Below are positions 20,303 through 31,600 of a stretch of DNA of 64,000 bases, one piece after another. The translations under genes and the position numbers were made by a program. Below the pieces are notes generated by a model. That model was not told the origin of the DNA. It made no database searches and saw only the letters and a program-made list of their open reading frames with translations. How positions within the stretch are numbered: the stretch's first letter is position 1; each line of letters begins with the position of its first letter. The DNA is taken from positions 2,001,017-2,065,016 of the forward strand of contig NC_081339.1 of the NCBI RefSeq assembly GCF_022539665.2. The letters run 5' to 3'. Source of the stretch: Daphnia carinata (lineage: Eukaryota; Arthropoda; Branchiopoda; Diplostraca; Daphniidae).

Positions 20303-21290
20303 TGCTTTAGAGATCGTGCACCGCCATCTAGTGACAACCCATATTCCAAGAATTAAGGCACCACCCACTGAGGGCGGAACTAATTCCGATTCGGACTTGC
20401 TTTATATTCTTCAGTGCGCATTAGAAAACAGTAAGTTAGATTGAAGATGTAGAGAATACTGCATCCTCATTGGTTATCGAAGCTTCTCCATGGTATTAAT
20501 TAAATTTTTTTACAATATAATAATGCAGCGAATGAAGAAATAATAGTACTTTCGTATGTTCCGCCCTAGTCACAGCTGATTTTCCAAACAAATAATGAAA
20601 ATTACAAATGCTGGTTGTCCTAATTTGCACCCAATAATAATTTGGATAATGGTTGCTTATATCAGTTAGATTTTTATTTAAGGTACAGTTGTTGTCGTTT
20701 TTTCTCGTGTTGCTACGTAGAAGAGTTGCAGCAAATTAAAACAGGTTCGACAGAACCGCAATAACGGCAATAAGTGGTCGATTTTGTAACATGCACTTGC
20801 TAAGTTTTACGCTTAAACAGCTATCTGATTGATAACCTCATAGACAACGATTTCTTTTAAGGTCATTCTGTCAGGGTTCCTCAGCTACAAGAAATAAATC
20901 TTTCTACAGCAGCTCAATCCATGTCCTTATTTGGCTCGCTTCATACGCAGTTAAACTTGAAATATCTTCGCCTGTTTTCTCAAGTGGTGCTGAAAAAGTG
21001 GATGGCATTTAAAGGTCAAAAGGTAGAAATTAAAAGAATCGAGGTAACCAAAGGAACAGATCTATCAGTAGGCCATCAGTTTAAAATTTTACCGGAGTTA
21101 GATCATCCAAATGTCATCCACCTTTTCTCTGTGAAGATAACAACGACTTTAGGTAAAAATATTTTTTCGTGTTTAAACAACAATATTATGTCAATAATGG
21201 ATTTCGTTATTTTTTGGCTACTGTATTAAAGGTACTATGCATAAGAATTGTGTGTCGCCTCGTTAGATCAGCTATTCCTGAAGTCAGATG
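20303..21290 (+). repeat. Ankyrin-kinase locus duplication, unit 1
   Basis: Aligns in direct orientation with about 24366-25600. Shared text includes CGCCATCTAGTGAC, ACCACCCACTGA, GACTAATTCCGATT-like and TTATCGAAGCTTC, the kinase exon region, and GGTACTATGCA ... TTGTGTGTCGCCT at the right end. Divergence is roughly 20-25% with indels. Unit 1 includes the 5' part of the ankyrin-kinase gene. Confidence 0.75.
20319..20334 (+). promoter_or_regulatory. CTCF-like site (unit 1)
   Basis: CACCGCCATCTAGTGA resembles the CTCF core (reverse form CGCCCYCTRGTGG). The core CGCCATCTAGTGAC is retained in the second unit at 24383-24396 although neighbouring bases differ. This is an inference from motif likeness only. 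Confidence 0.25.
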
Positions 21291-22826
21291 AAATTTCGAC
21301 CATATAATTCACAATAATCCTATCAACATGTCAAGTATAATTCCCGATATACTATAATTTTTTTTCCTGTTGACGAAGAGTTTATTTCTTATTTTAAAAG
21401 AAACGGATCGCAAATTGCGTTACTACTCGAGCAAAGATAATATTTTGAGAAACATATCGAAAAATGATTCTGGAACAAAGGTGATATCGAAGAAAGTCGT
21501 CGGTCAACAGAAACCCATCATCGATAAGGTTAAATCAATTTCATACAAATCGTACAATAATTAATAGAAATGCCAATTTATTTTAATTTAGTTTGCTGGA
21601 TATGAAAATGAATTGCTTCAATTATGTCGATCTGGTACTCGATCGGATCTAACGGAGCAGATCCAATACTTAATTAATTTGGGAATCAACTTGAATGCAA
21701 AGGACAGCGATGGAAATAATGCGCTCCATCTTTTGTGTCGCTACCGCTACAGTTCAAGCGAAAAATTAATCGGCGCAGTTAAACTCTTAATCCAACATGG
21801 AATCAACGTGAGCGCAAAGGACAAGGACGGAAGGAACGCGCTTCATTATTTGTGTCAACACAGTTCACGCTCAGACTTAAGTGAAGCAATTCGAATCTTC
21901 ATCGAGAACGGGATCGACGTTAACGAAAAGGACAACGATGGATGGAATGCGCTCAGATTCTTAAGCAGAAACAGCATGGATAAACATTTGAAATTTGACG
22001 TCTTAAGATTTTTAATCCGATATGGTGCGCAGGTGCATAGCGAAAATGAGGCGAGTGCCAATTTGTATAAAGTCTTCTTCAAAGAAAACGAAAATTATGG
22101 GAAAAAATGTCTTGACTTTCTAGCAGAGGAGGAAATCCGTTTGGGATGGCACGATGCATGTGAACATTGCCAACAAATACTGTAAGCACTGTAGCGGTTG
22201 TAATGATTTGACAGAATAACCAAAATATGAAACTCTCTTCTTTCGTAAGGTTAATTGGGGAAAGTCCCCGAGCACGATTGCGGCACCACCAAATGTTTAG
22301 CAGCTGCTACCTAGTGTTTCATACTCTCATGGAAGAATTAGAAAAATGGGCAAAATCAAAAAAAAAATCTGAAGAATCAAAGCTGGATGTAAAGAACCCA
22401 ACAAAATGGCTACGTGAAAAAGCAGAAGGGTGCCAGCAAAATACAACTGACAAAAGCTACAAAGAGGACTTTGGAGTAATGGCTGATGTCAGTGAACAAG
22501 TCAAAGACGGAAGCGACTCAAGTCATTTTAACTGTGAAAACTATGAAAGCTATTTAAGATCCATGTATTCGGTCGCAGTAATGACAGACTCAAAAGAGTC
22601 CATGGAACATATCAAATGGTTTTATCTTTTACCTTTTGATTTTCCTATTGATTACAGCAATGATGAGGGATCAGTCAAAGAAGCCAAAATTGAATGGGAC
22701 AAAACGCTTTTTAGCTGGGCTCACAAGGAAACTGACAAAGATTATGGGAAGTTTATGGCAGAGGATGCGAACGAGGGCTTTTTCATGCCGAAAGAGTTCA
22801 AGTACAAGTGTCATGGCGAGCTTTAA
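20921..22826 (+). CDS. Ankyrin-repeat/kinase-remnant protein, IRE1/RNase L-like family
   Basis: Four exons join in frame: 20921-21155, 21401-21528, 21592-22181 and 22250-22826, giving about 509 residues. Exon 1 begins MSLFGSLHTQLNLKYLRLFS and carries kinase N-lobe text KVEIKRIEVTKGTDL, ILPELDHPNVIHLFSVK (VAIK lysine and LDHPN motif) but no glycine-rich loop. The homologous exon at 25.3 kb still has one, so about 60 bases were deleted here. Exon 2 is a basic linker with ETDRKLRYYSS. Exon 3 has three clear ankyrin repeats (GINLNAKDSDGNNALHLLCR, GINVSAKDKDGRNALHYLCQ, GIDVNEKDNDGWNALRFLSR) and a fourth partial one. Exon 4 reads LIGESPRARLRHHQMF, like the end of a kinase C-lobe, then an unrecognised charged C-terminus. 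No HRD or DFG motif is visible, so it cannot be an active kinase. If the donor at 22181 is not used, the protein ends at TAA 22183-22185 (319 residues). AATAAA at about 23022 could serve as poly(A) signal. Confidence 0.6.
22227..22826 (+). CDS. Alternative view: separate 199-residue ORF (overlaps exon 4 above)
   Basis: An ATG at 22227 opens a 199-codon frame to TAA at 22826, so this could be an independent single-exon gene instead of exon 4. The pyrimidine tract CTCTCTTCTTTCGTAAG inside its first codons favours a splice acceptor at 22249/22250. The C-terminal part (NPTKWLREKAEGC ... WFYLLPFDFPIDYS ... YGKFMAEDANEGFFMPKEF) has no family I recognise. It is acidic, without membrane spans or coiled coil. 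It occupies the place where IRE1/RNase L proteins carry their KEN nuclease domain, but I do not see the KEN catalytic motif in it. Confidence 0.35.
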   Translation: MKLSSFVRLIGESPRARLRHHQMFSSCYLVFHTLMEELEKWAKSKKKSEESKLDVKNPTKWLREKAEGCQQNTTDKSYKEDFGVMADVSEQVKDGSDSSHFNCENYESYLRSMYSVAVMTDSKESMEHIKWFYLLPFDFPIDYSNDEGSVKEAKIEWDKTLFSWAHKETDKDYGKFMAEDANEGFFMPKEFKYKCHGEL

Positions 22827-23021
22827 TTTAATGTACTTTTGGGCGTAAGCTTAGGAATAGAGTTCATGCCTAAACTAATCACATATCCCATATCTAGTTA
22901 GCATTTCTTATGCGTATTGGTATAATATAGATTTGGTATACACAGTTTAGTAGTATAACACTGTTTAAAGAGCACATCTGTGTCTCAAGTTTATGGACAG
23001 CATCTATTTCGTTGGAATATT

Positions 23022-23027
23022 AAATAA
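23022..23027 (+). terminator. Poly(A) signal AATAAA
   Basis: AATAAA lies about 200 bases after the stop at 22826 in ATTAAATAAACGC. It is suitably placed for the ankyrin-kinase transcript. No downstream element was evaluated. Confidence 0.35.
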
Positions 23028-23516
23028 ACGCTTATTACGGCTCAACCAAATACAAGCCAAAAAATGTCTTCGGGTTATGGGGCTTAGCAAGTTCAGTGTT
23101 GTTATGTACGGAGCATTTGATTCGCATGGAAATAAAATGAAAACACGTTCTGTTACTATATGATCCTGACACTGCGTATTGTTTTTATTAAGACGTAGCT
23201 AAATCTTAAAAGTAGGGTGCGTCTGTTGAGATAAAGAGGATAACCTTGAGAAAGGAAAAATGGAACAACTACTAGAATCTGTTTTTCAAACTTACAAAAT
23301 ATTTCCGTTTGTTAAGCAATGACGGTATGTAATGTATAAATGTATCCCTTTCTCCTAGTCGTCATCGTTTTCGTAAGTGGGAATCGAGACGGCGGAAAAA
23401 AAATTGAATGTAATGTTTTTCACCATACTAGTTGTATTACCAATAAAGTTTTTTTTTTTTTTCAAGCAAAACTGTTACGTCACAATTATGGTAAGCTAAT
23501 ACCATGCGTTACTGTG

Positions 23517-24173
23517 CTAATACATGTTTTCGTGTTTCCAGCGTTGCATTTGATCGAGTTCTTTTTCACAATTAGACTTGAAGTTTCGTATGCGTCGGTG
23601 CAATTGAAAATCATGGCGTCTGCAATCAAGCAAATACCTACAACAATTTAACTTTAGGCTGCATAGGCTTGGAATAGAAACAACAAAAATAAATAGAAAT
23701 GTTTATGTTACGTACTTTGAAATGACCGTCATTTTTTTTAAGAGTTTTTCTAACGTATCTCTGGGATTTGCTTGGGCCCATCTTCCAACCTCGTGAGTCA
23801 TATCATTTCTCAGGGTCAATAATTCTTGAGTGCGCCGTGCAAATATCATGGGGTTAAACTCATGTGGTTTGTATAAAGTGAAAGCGTGTTTCATTCCGTA
23901 TTTCAAAATTTCAAATGAACCAAATTGTTCTAGAGGACATGGTGAAGGTTCGTATTTTTTAGTGTTTTTGTTCCACTGCATTTTCTCATGCATGGGACTC
24001 CCACGTATTTGCAAGAAAGATTCAAGTAGAAGGTTGGTAAATTCGTTAAGCCACACCTGTCCTTGAACATACCTCCTGGTTAAGTGGGAATCCCAAAAAC
24101 GGCCGTTTATCAATATAAATCGAGCGTCGGCGAATCCACCGAGGTTGTTGTTCGGTTGATTTTGCTGTGCCAT
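23517..24173 (-). CDS. HEPN-motif (RNxxxH) putative RNase, two exons
   Basis: ATG at 24171-24173. Exon 1 (24173-23716) codes 152 residues and ends at a strong donor (GTACGT). Exon 2 (23619-23517) starts after GATTGCAG, continues in frame as RHDFQLHRRIRNFKSNCEKE ... WKHENMY and ends in TAG, for a total of 186 residues. Residues 113-127 read ARRTQELLTLRNDMTHE. R122-N-x-x-x-H127 is the catalytic signature of HEPN-fold ribonucleases and toxin-type nucleases (RxxxxH, often RNxxxH), preceded by a helical stretch as in that fold. The N-terminus (MAQQNQPNNNLGGFAD) is polar, with no signal peptide or membrane span, so it is probably cytosolic. It lies convergent to the ankyrin-kinase gene, between the two duplicated kinase units. 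RNase L and IRE1 also use a HEPN-class KEN domain, so a functional link is tempting but inferred. The motif is short and the fold is unproven. Confidence 0.6.
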
Positions 24174-24382
24174 TTCAAACTACAAAACCAGAGAACACTT
24201 TTGTTTCCGATGAAATGACTTTGTCAAAGGCGAACGACCGTTGTGTTCGCTATTACGCGCAAATCCGACTGCGAAGTTACGGATCGCCGTTTGTACGGAA
24301 CGCCATATGATCCATTTTATTTCATAGATAACCATTGTCGCTGGCCAACCATTTATTTTAGTAATTTTTATAAATCGTGCAA

Positions 24383-24396
24383 CGCCATCTAGTGAC
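24383..24396 (+). promoter_or_regulatory. CTCF-like site (unit 2)
   Basis: CGCCATCTAGTGAC is retained from unit 1 in otherwise diverged flank. Confidence 0.25.
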
Positions 24397-25278
24397 GATT
24401 GCCATTTTTTTGCCACTTCCAAGAATTAAGACACCACCCACTGAAGGCGGGACTAATTCCGATTCTGACTTGCTTCAAAGTCTTCAGCGTGCACTGTAAT
24501 TCAGATTGAAGATGTGACAATATTGCATCCTAATTGTTTATCGAAGCTTCCTTATGTTATCCATTTCACTCGTTTGCCATATTAGAATGCAACGAATGAA
24601 TAAATGATGAGCCAGACCAGATTTTGCAGGCAAGTAAAGAAAACTGCAGAAATGCAGGTTATCCCTCATTTTCATCCGAGGAATGTATCTACGAAGAAAC
24701 TAATCCCACAAAAAAATAGGCAACATCCAGTCATCAACTAGATACCCAACGGTGATGTCACCACAACGCTTGCTAATTTACACGGCAACAGAAAGAAAAC
24801 CCAAAAAATGTAATAATCTCAGCAGTGAATTGTGGATTCAATTGCCATGATTTTTTCGTTTTCCATTAAGAAATATTGGATGGAAACGATAGCTAATGTA
24901 AAAATTTTCCGCTTCAAAAACAAAATTGTTGGACTTTGAAATTCTTAGGTTACCGCCAAATATTGTCGTGTTGACTGTCTTTCGTTTTCTAACTTTACTG
25001 CGTTGCTGGGTTGCAGCCATTAAAACAGATCTGACGAAATTTCAAGAAAAGCTATATAGACGGCAATAAATTATTAGGATTTGTAACTTATGTTATGTTT
25101 TGCCAGTTTTCTGGCTGATAACCCCAAAAGCAGTCTGATTACAAGTCAGGGTTTTCCAGCTACAAATCATGCATAGCAGTTCACCCAAATCTTTATTTCC
25201 CTCGTCTCAGACGCAATCATACTTGAAATGTCCTCGCCTATTTCCTTAAGTCGTGCTGAAAAACTTAACGGCATTTAG

Positions 25279-25468
25279 GTTGATCAACATTTTTTTGGGC
25301 AAGATGGTTGTAGCGCAGTGCTTCATGGCTCACCTAAATGTCAAAGGGTAGTAATCAAAACAATCGGGCTGAACAAAGGCACTATCGATTGACAACCAGT
25401 TTAAAAATATGTCGAAGTTAGATCACCCGGATGTTTTCAAACTTCGTCACTGTGAAGATTTGTTTTAA
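25279..25468 (+). pseudogene. Kinase N-lobe pseudogene exon with intact P-loop
   Basis: After CATTTAG the frame reads FFGQDGCSAVLHG (GxxGxxxV glycine-rich loop), then KCQRVVIKTIGLNKG (VAIK-type lysine) and stops at TGA 25390-25392. In a second frame from 25409 it resumes as MSKLDHPDVFKLRHCEDLF. One stop plus one frameshift make it dead. It shows what the neighbouring gene's exon 1 has lost. No ankyrin exon follows within the unit. Confidence 0.65.
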
Positions 25469-25600
25469 ACAGCAATATCGTATCAAGAGTAGGAATTTCT
25501 AGGAATTTCATTTTTTTTTTTAGTTACCGCATTAGAGGTACTATGCACTGGAATTGTGTGTCGCCTTGTTAGGTCAACTGTTCTTCAAGTCATATGGCCC

Positions 25601-28600
25601 TCAAAAATACAATGGACATGTATCACATCATATTACAGTTTTGTTTCAATTTGTTCACCGCTTGAACACATACACTCAAGGAATTTTATTCGCGGAGACA
25701 TAAAAATCTAAGGCTGTCAACGGGGCGGTTTTCTTCCGATCTGTTCCGCTCCACAGAAACTTCGACTTTTTTTCATTGGGCAGTTGCCCAATGCCAACGC
25801 CATCTCTTTTTCACAGAATCATACTTTTATGGTTTATTATATTTTTGTAATTTGTATTGATGCAATACAATGTTTTTCTTTATCATATTTGTTTTTATTT
25901 CACAAAATATGATTTCACTAACCAACGATGCGCTTTCAATGATTTCAGTGGAAATTGTCACTAATATTGCGCCAGCACCTCCCGGTATTTTATGCACAAT
26001 GCAATACTTTAAATATTATAATAAATAGTTTCAAAATTTTTTTTAATACATAGAAATATTACTTATTTTACCGTGAATGTAACGAAATTTTTTTTTACTA
26101 TTTTAAAGCTAAAATTGATGCCCAAGCGAAGGGCGCAAAGTAAATTTTTTCTTTGTTTTTTTTTTTTGTTTTGTTTTTCCTCCTCCCAGTAGTAACCGAA
26201 ATTAAAATAATCATTACATCAAAACCTAGAAGTTCAAAACGCATAAATTTTATGAAAATAGATAGGTGTCCTCAAGAGCTATTCATTTGTGAAAAAATTT
26301 GTTCAAGAATTTTCACAAACAAAAATGTTGAAATAAAACAACTTTTGAGTTCCTGCGTCTAACCGCAGGAAACAGCATTCATTTTTGAATGGTAGATGTC
26401 GTCGTATGCTTGTATGCTCGGATAAATTACTTGAATGGTGTTCCACTCTACACTATTTCCTTCATCATGTTCCTAACGTTTTTCTGGCTTATTACTTAAG
26501 AAAATTTAATCGCTTTTGCTCTGCCTTCAGTAAATTTTTTTACAATCAAACGAATGTGACGTTTCCTTGCGATTGTTTAAAAAAACTCTTCTTTTCGTTA
26601 ATCTTTATAATTGGTATCGACTTCATCGGCGTGCCTTAAAGGTATACAATATGCGGTAATCAACGACCACGGGATTTAACAATATATAGAATTACTATAT
26701 GTATTGTCATATTACTTGACGTCTCTGTCAGGACATCAGAAAAGCGGAAGAGATGACATAATACATATTACCTAACTTCTGTTCAAACGCGGCACTCGGC
26801 AAAAAATGATTCTGTCGTTGGCGATTGATTTTCTGGGCGGTTTATTCTATTCAGTTGTTTTTTGTTTTTTGATTTTATTGTTTGTTGTGTTTTTTTTTTT
26901 TTTGTTATTTTTTTCAAGAAGACAGTCGTCCTTGCTCGTTTTGTGCGGCTTTTACATCTGAAACTGTCATGGAAAAAGAAAGAATTTCAGACGAAACGAA
27001 AAGGTTTGACAATGCATTTCCCACCCTGTGCCAGTATATCTATCTACAAATTCGTCTATATGCTTGAAACTTTTGTTGAATTCACCTTAAAGATTGTACA
27101 CAGTTGTGATGGGCCACGGGCGTCACACAATACTTCGTTAATAACAGTGCATGATGTTGCTTTGTATACAAAGTATACAGCGCTTCCTGTCTATTCAAAC
27201 AGACAAACCACATTTTTCCCCTTTTCTCCTTTTTAAACAAAGTTTTAGACGGTCGTTAAATCTAGACTAGACTTTCAATCGATCGTTATAGCTGTCCTCG
27301 TCCACCTCGTCATCACTTGGCCGAAATGTGGAAAGATTTTCAAAAAATACATTTTCCGCTCCTCAATTGGCGCTACGTCATCTCTAAAGTTGAAAACACA
27401 AAAAAGGATACACCGGACGAAACTCTCCATCAATAAAAAATGGAGGGGACAAAAAAAAAAGGCGTGAAATCACGGAGTTGTGCGGGGTGTTTAACGCCGA
27501 CGAGTGACATCCTTTCGTCTTTGTTCTTCTTTTTTTTTTGCATAAAAAAAAATGCAATATTTTAAATAATTTGTTAAACTCACGCCACGACAAAGTAATT
27601 TTCCGCATTGTGAAGAAGACTTCGATATCTTGCATAGATTGTCAAGCATTAGAAGCCGTATTTCTTTTTAGTCTTTAGGGCATGTTCACTTACAGGCGAT
27701 CCGCTGCTGGTGACTCGAGTGTCAATTGAAAGGATTAGACTTCAACAGGTGCGATTACAAAAGCACATAAAGATTCTCCGTTCGATCATAATGGAGCCAC
27801 AAACGTGAATCGTTCGTGACACAAGCAAGAAATACGCGCTGCAAACGCATTTCTGAGTTGAGGCTGCTCGATAGTTTTACTTTATTTTTTCCAATTTTCC
27901 TACTATGTAAAGCGATTGGAACTACTTGCAGCTCATTCATCAACGCTGATATTTCTTTATAGTCTATAATACATGGGAAATTCATAAATACAACAGCCTG
28001 GGCAACGACAAGCTGACATTATCGAACGAACACATAACTCAGAAATATTCTTTATCTTAAGTATATTCCAAACGTCCTCAATAATCGTGGGTGACCTCAA
28101 ATAGAGAGGCATATACCCTTTACCTAGTAACCAAGACGATACCCGCAATCTAACGGGAAGAAAAAAAAAAGATTGGAAATAAGAGAGTGTGTATCAACAC
28201 ACACATCACGCGAGCTCAATCTGGTGTTCTATCTAACGTCCTTTTATACATTCAAAAAATAACCCCAAAATTTTCCCCCCTTTTTCCTTGAGTTTCCTAT
28301 TCGAAGAATTGGGATCATATTGAAAGCACCTTGCGCCTGGGCCCCCTTAGTGGGGTCAGACAAGATCCAAGGAAAACTGTTTCTAGTCTGACATATAGTC
28401 TAGGACGATGATTGATGGGGCGGGTTAGTGAAGTATGGATCTCTCTGACTTCTGACTCTCGTTTGCTGGTTGGCTGATCATCGGAGAAATGGTTACCAAT
28501 GCAGGACAGCCCAGTCACGCGATACTGGCGCGATTATCACGCACCGAAGTTTTCGAAATTCGTGTGACCAATGCCTTGATTTTTTTCTTCTTCTTTTTCC

Positions 28601-31600
28601 AGTTTTGGTAGATTACCCCAAATATGCCACGTTTTATCATTTTACCTGCATAAAGGTGTGAAACGATTCCAATCCAAGTTGCCAGTTTGACTCAGAATAG
28701 CCACGCGTTGTTTATTCCATACTATTAAATGGATTTAACAATAAGGAGAGTCGGTATTTTTGATGCGGCTAACAGCTAACCTCCATTTCTGCTTTGCATG
28801 TGACATGCATGTTGGTGTGAAACTTTTTGAAAGCAAACAAAACATGGCTGTTGATATCTTTGATTTTCATGTATTCTTATTTGCGTTATTGTGCCGTTCT
28901 GAACTCAGCCCACGTTAGCAAAAGAAAATGATGACTCCCATGTTTCTGTACTGTCTTTGTTAATTAAAGCTCCATTCATCCATGATGTGAATCAGGTCCC
29001 CGTAGCGATAAATAAAGAAAAGGATTATGCGACAAGACTAAATGTTCCAAGTTATTCTTACGACCTCGTGACTTCCCCTAAAATTACGAAATCGTCCGCT
29101 CTTCCAATTAAACACAAGAAAAAAGGGAGAAATAAAAAAAAAAATAGAAATCATAAACAAAGAAAGTTAATTTTCAGGAACGCACTACATTAGTTATGCG
29201 AAGTGCTCCTTCCGAGAGCTTTCCGCTGATTTCTCCGAAAACAGTCAACGTGAATAATGAGCTGCGTTATCCCTTAAGGAAGGCCAATAAAGGAGGCCCC
29301 TAAAAGAGATGTGTCTTGTGCCCCAGCACCACTGAATCACCATCAAACGTAGGATGCGGACGTTCTAATCTATTTATTAAGGTTTCAGATGGTTAACCAA
29401 CCTGCTATCCAGTCAACACAGATACATTTATTTACAAAAAAACATTCTGGTCAAACAGGAAAACTTTTTCCGCGTTTTACTTTTTTTTATCTCTCCATAG
29501 ATTTTCTCCGTTTTTTTTTTCTCACATTGCCTCTGTTTTTTTCTTGCATTTTTCAGCCCCTACATTTGCTTTCTGATTTGATTGTATCATTCCTAATACC
29601 TCCTCCGGCCTTACTCTCGTCAGTTCCCTCTTATCTTTTGATCTTTTTTTCCGCCATATCCTTTACAGTTGTCATTTCATTTACATAGTCATTAATGTGT
29701 CAACACAAGTCGCCTGCAAGCTTGTCCCCCCGCATTCACAAGAAATAATTAACAAGGTGAAGGCTCCCTATCAGGCCATTCATTTCTTTTGGTGCAATTT
29801 TCAACGGGATCCCGCCGAAGCTCGTAACATTTCTTCTTTTTGGCTTCTTTCGCCTCGTTTAGACTCTGCTTGAACGGCAAAACTTCGTCTTTCCTTAGGC
29901 CTCGTGGTAATCGAAAGCAGTGTAAAATGACTGAACAGTACGTACATCCCCACAGTTTAAGTGGTATACGTTTGCGTGCGTAACTTTCATTAAAAAAACG
30001 AACCTCTGAACATTTGGCTACAATGAATTGTTATCTGATTAAAACCCGACAGAATCAAATCCTCATTCTCTCTTCACTGATTTTATCGACAAAACAAAAA
30101 GGGAAGAATGGAGATCTATACAATTGTTAAAAATAATGTTGATTAGAAACGGTAATGAACATGCCCCCTAACACCGTTTTGTTGCTCATGTTTTCCGTTC
30201 CTATATCCTCTATTAAGTCCAAAAAAAAAAAAAAAAAAAAAAAATGGGAAGAGATTTTGAGGCGGGATTCTCCATTGCATGTCCGTGAGAAAATGGGGGA
30301 ATTACTGCAATAGAGTGCAGTATACGTCAAGCGAGTGATTGCGTCCTAATCTGTAGGCGAACCAATCTCGTGTTACCCTTGTTATACTGTGGGAGAACGT
30401 CGCGCGGTTAGATCACTTAGTCTAGCTACCATTAAGTAACTTGAGCTCAAGTCGTCAGGAAAAGGAAGTTCATCGTTAGGGACATTAGGTAACGTAAACG
30501 GTTCAATCCTGGAAAATCACACCAGTCTAATATTCGTGGAATCGCACTTTCGTGGCTTCTATCGGTATGCAACCAGGTAACACAACTATACAAGCAAAGC
30601 GCATGTGTACTAGTAGCATGAAACAGTACAAGTGAACCGTGCGACTCACAAATCAAAGCTTGCCTTTCCTTCGTTCTTTTTTTTTTAAATATCAAATATT
30701 TGAGAGGGAGATAATTTTACTGACGTCAAAGTTTATTTTTTGCCACCTGAATAAAAAACTATCTTTTCTATCGCGATTGGCAGAATGCTCTTATAATTCA
30801 CAAGAATTTTAGTTGTAGTAGTTTGGGGGGGGGGGGGTGTCAGACAAAATAAATGCTGTAGGTTTTAACGACTTGGCTTATTCGATGGCTTCACGGAGAT
30901 TTGAGAAAACAAGCTGTTGTCTGTGACCAGTTAATCTTCTGACAAACGGGAAGGCATGACAGAAACAATTGAAGACTGGCATTACCAATGAAATATTTGC
31001 AGAAAGAAAAAAAGAAAACAATGTGGTCTTGCAACGGCTAGGAATTTTTGAAGGGTAGATATTTGCGTCCTTCACCATGACGCGTTCAGCAGAAAGATGC
31101 GTGACATGATCTTTTAACTTTCGCTTAGACATGGGGTACGCCAAAAAACAAAACAAGGGATCCTAGCGCAAGCCATGTAAGACTGTAAGGTTCATGTTGC
31201 ACACTGTTGCTACTCGAACAATATTCATGACGCTTTTCAAAAAAAGATGCCTATCGTGGTGAAGCTGTATAGGCAGCAATGGCAGCGCCATTATTTAGAT
31301 GTGACGCTATCTGGTTGAGGGCATCCTGCTAGGTTTGTCTTCATCTCTTATTCTGCCCTGGTGTCATTTCAGGAAGATGTTTTCTCTTCTGCCAGAGGGA
31401 CAACATTATGTAGGTAGGAGATGTCCCTTTTTTTTTTTTAAGGTAAATACCATGAAAGGTAAGACTAAAGGGACAGTGGGATCTTGTCCACAAGGAAGGG
31501 GGAACTTTAGAGAGGAAGAAAATGCTAGTTAGAGAAAAAAAAAATCATTAACTTGTATGAATTGTTGAATCAGAGCTGTTTGACGAGGGAAATGCAACTA

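Larger units (their letters stand above)
24366..25600 (+). repeat. Ankyrin-kinase locus duplication, unit 2 (decayed)
   Basis: Direct-repeat partner of 20303-21290, about 4.1 kb away. It covers the 5' flank, the kinase exon and the 3' intron text but not the ankyrin exon. The HEPN gene sits between the units. Confidence 0.75.
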
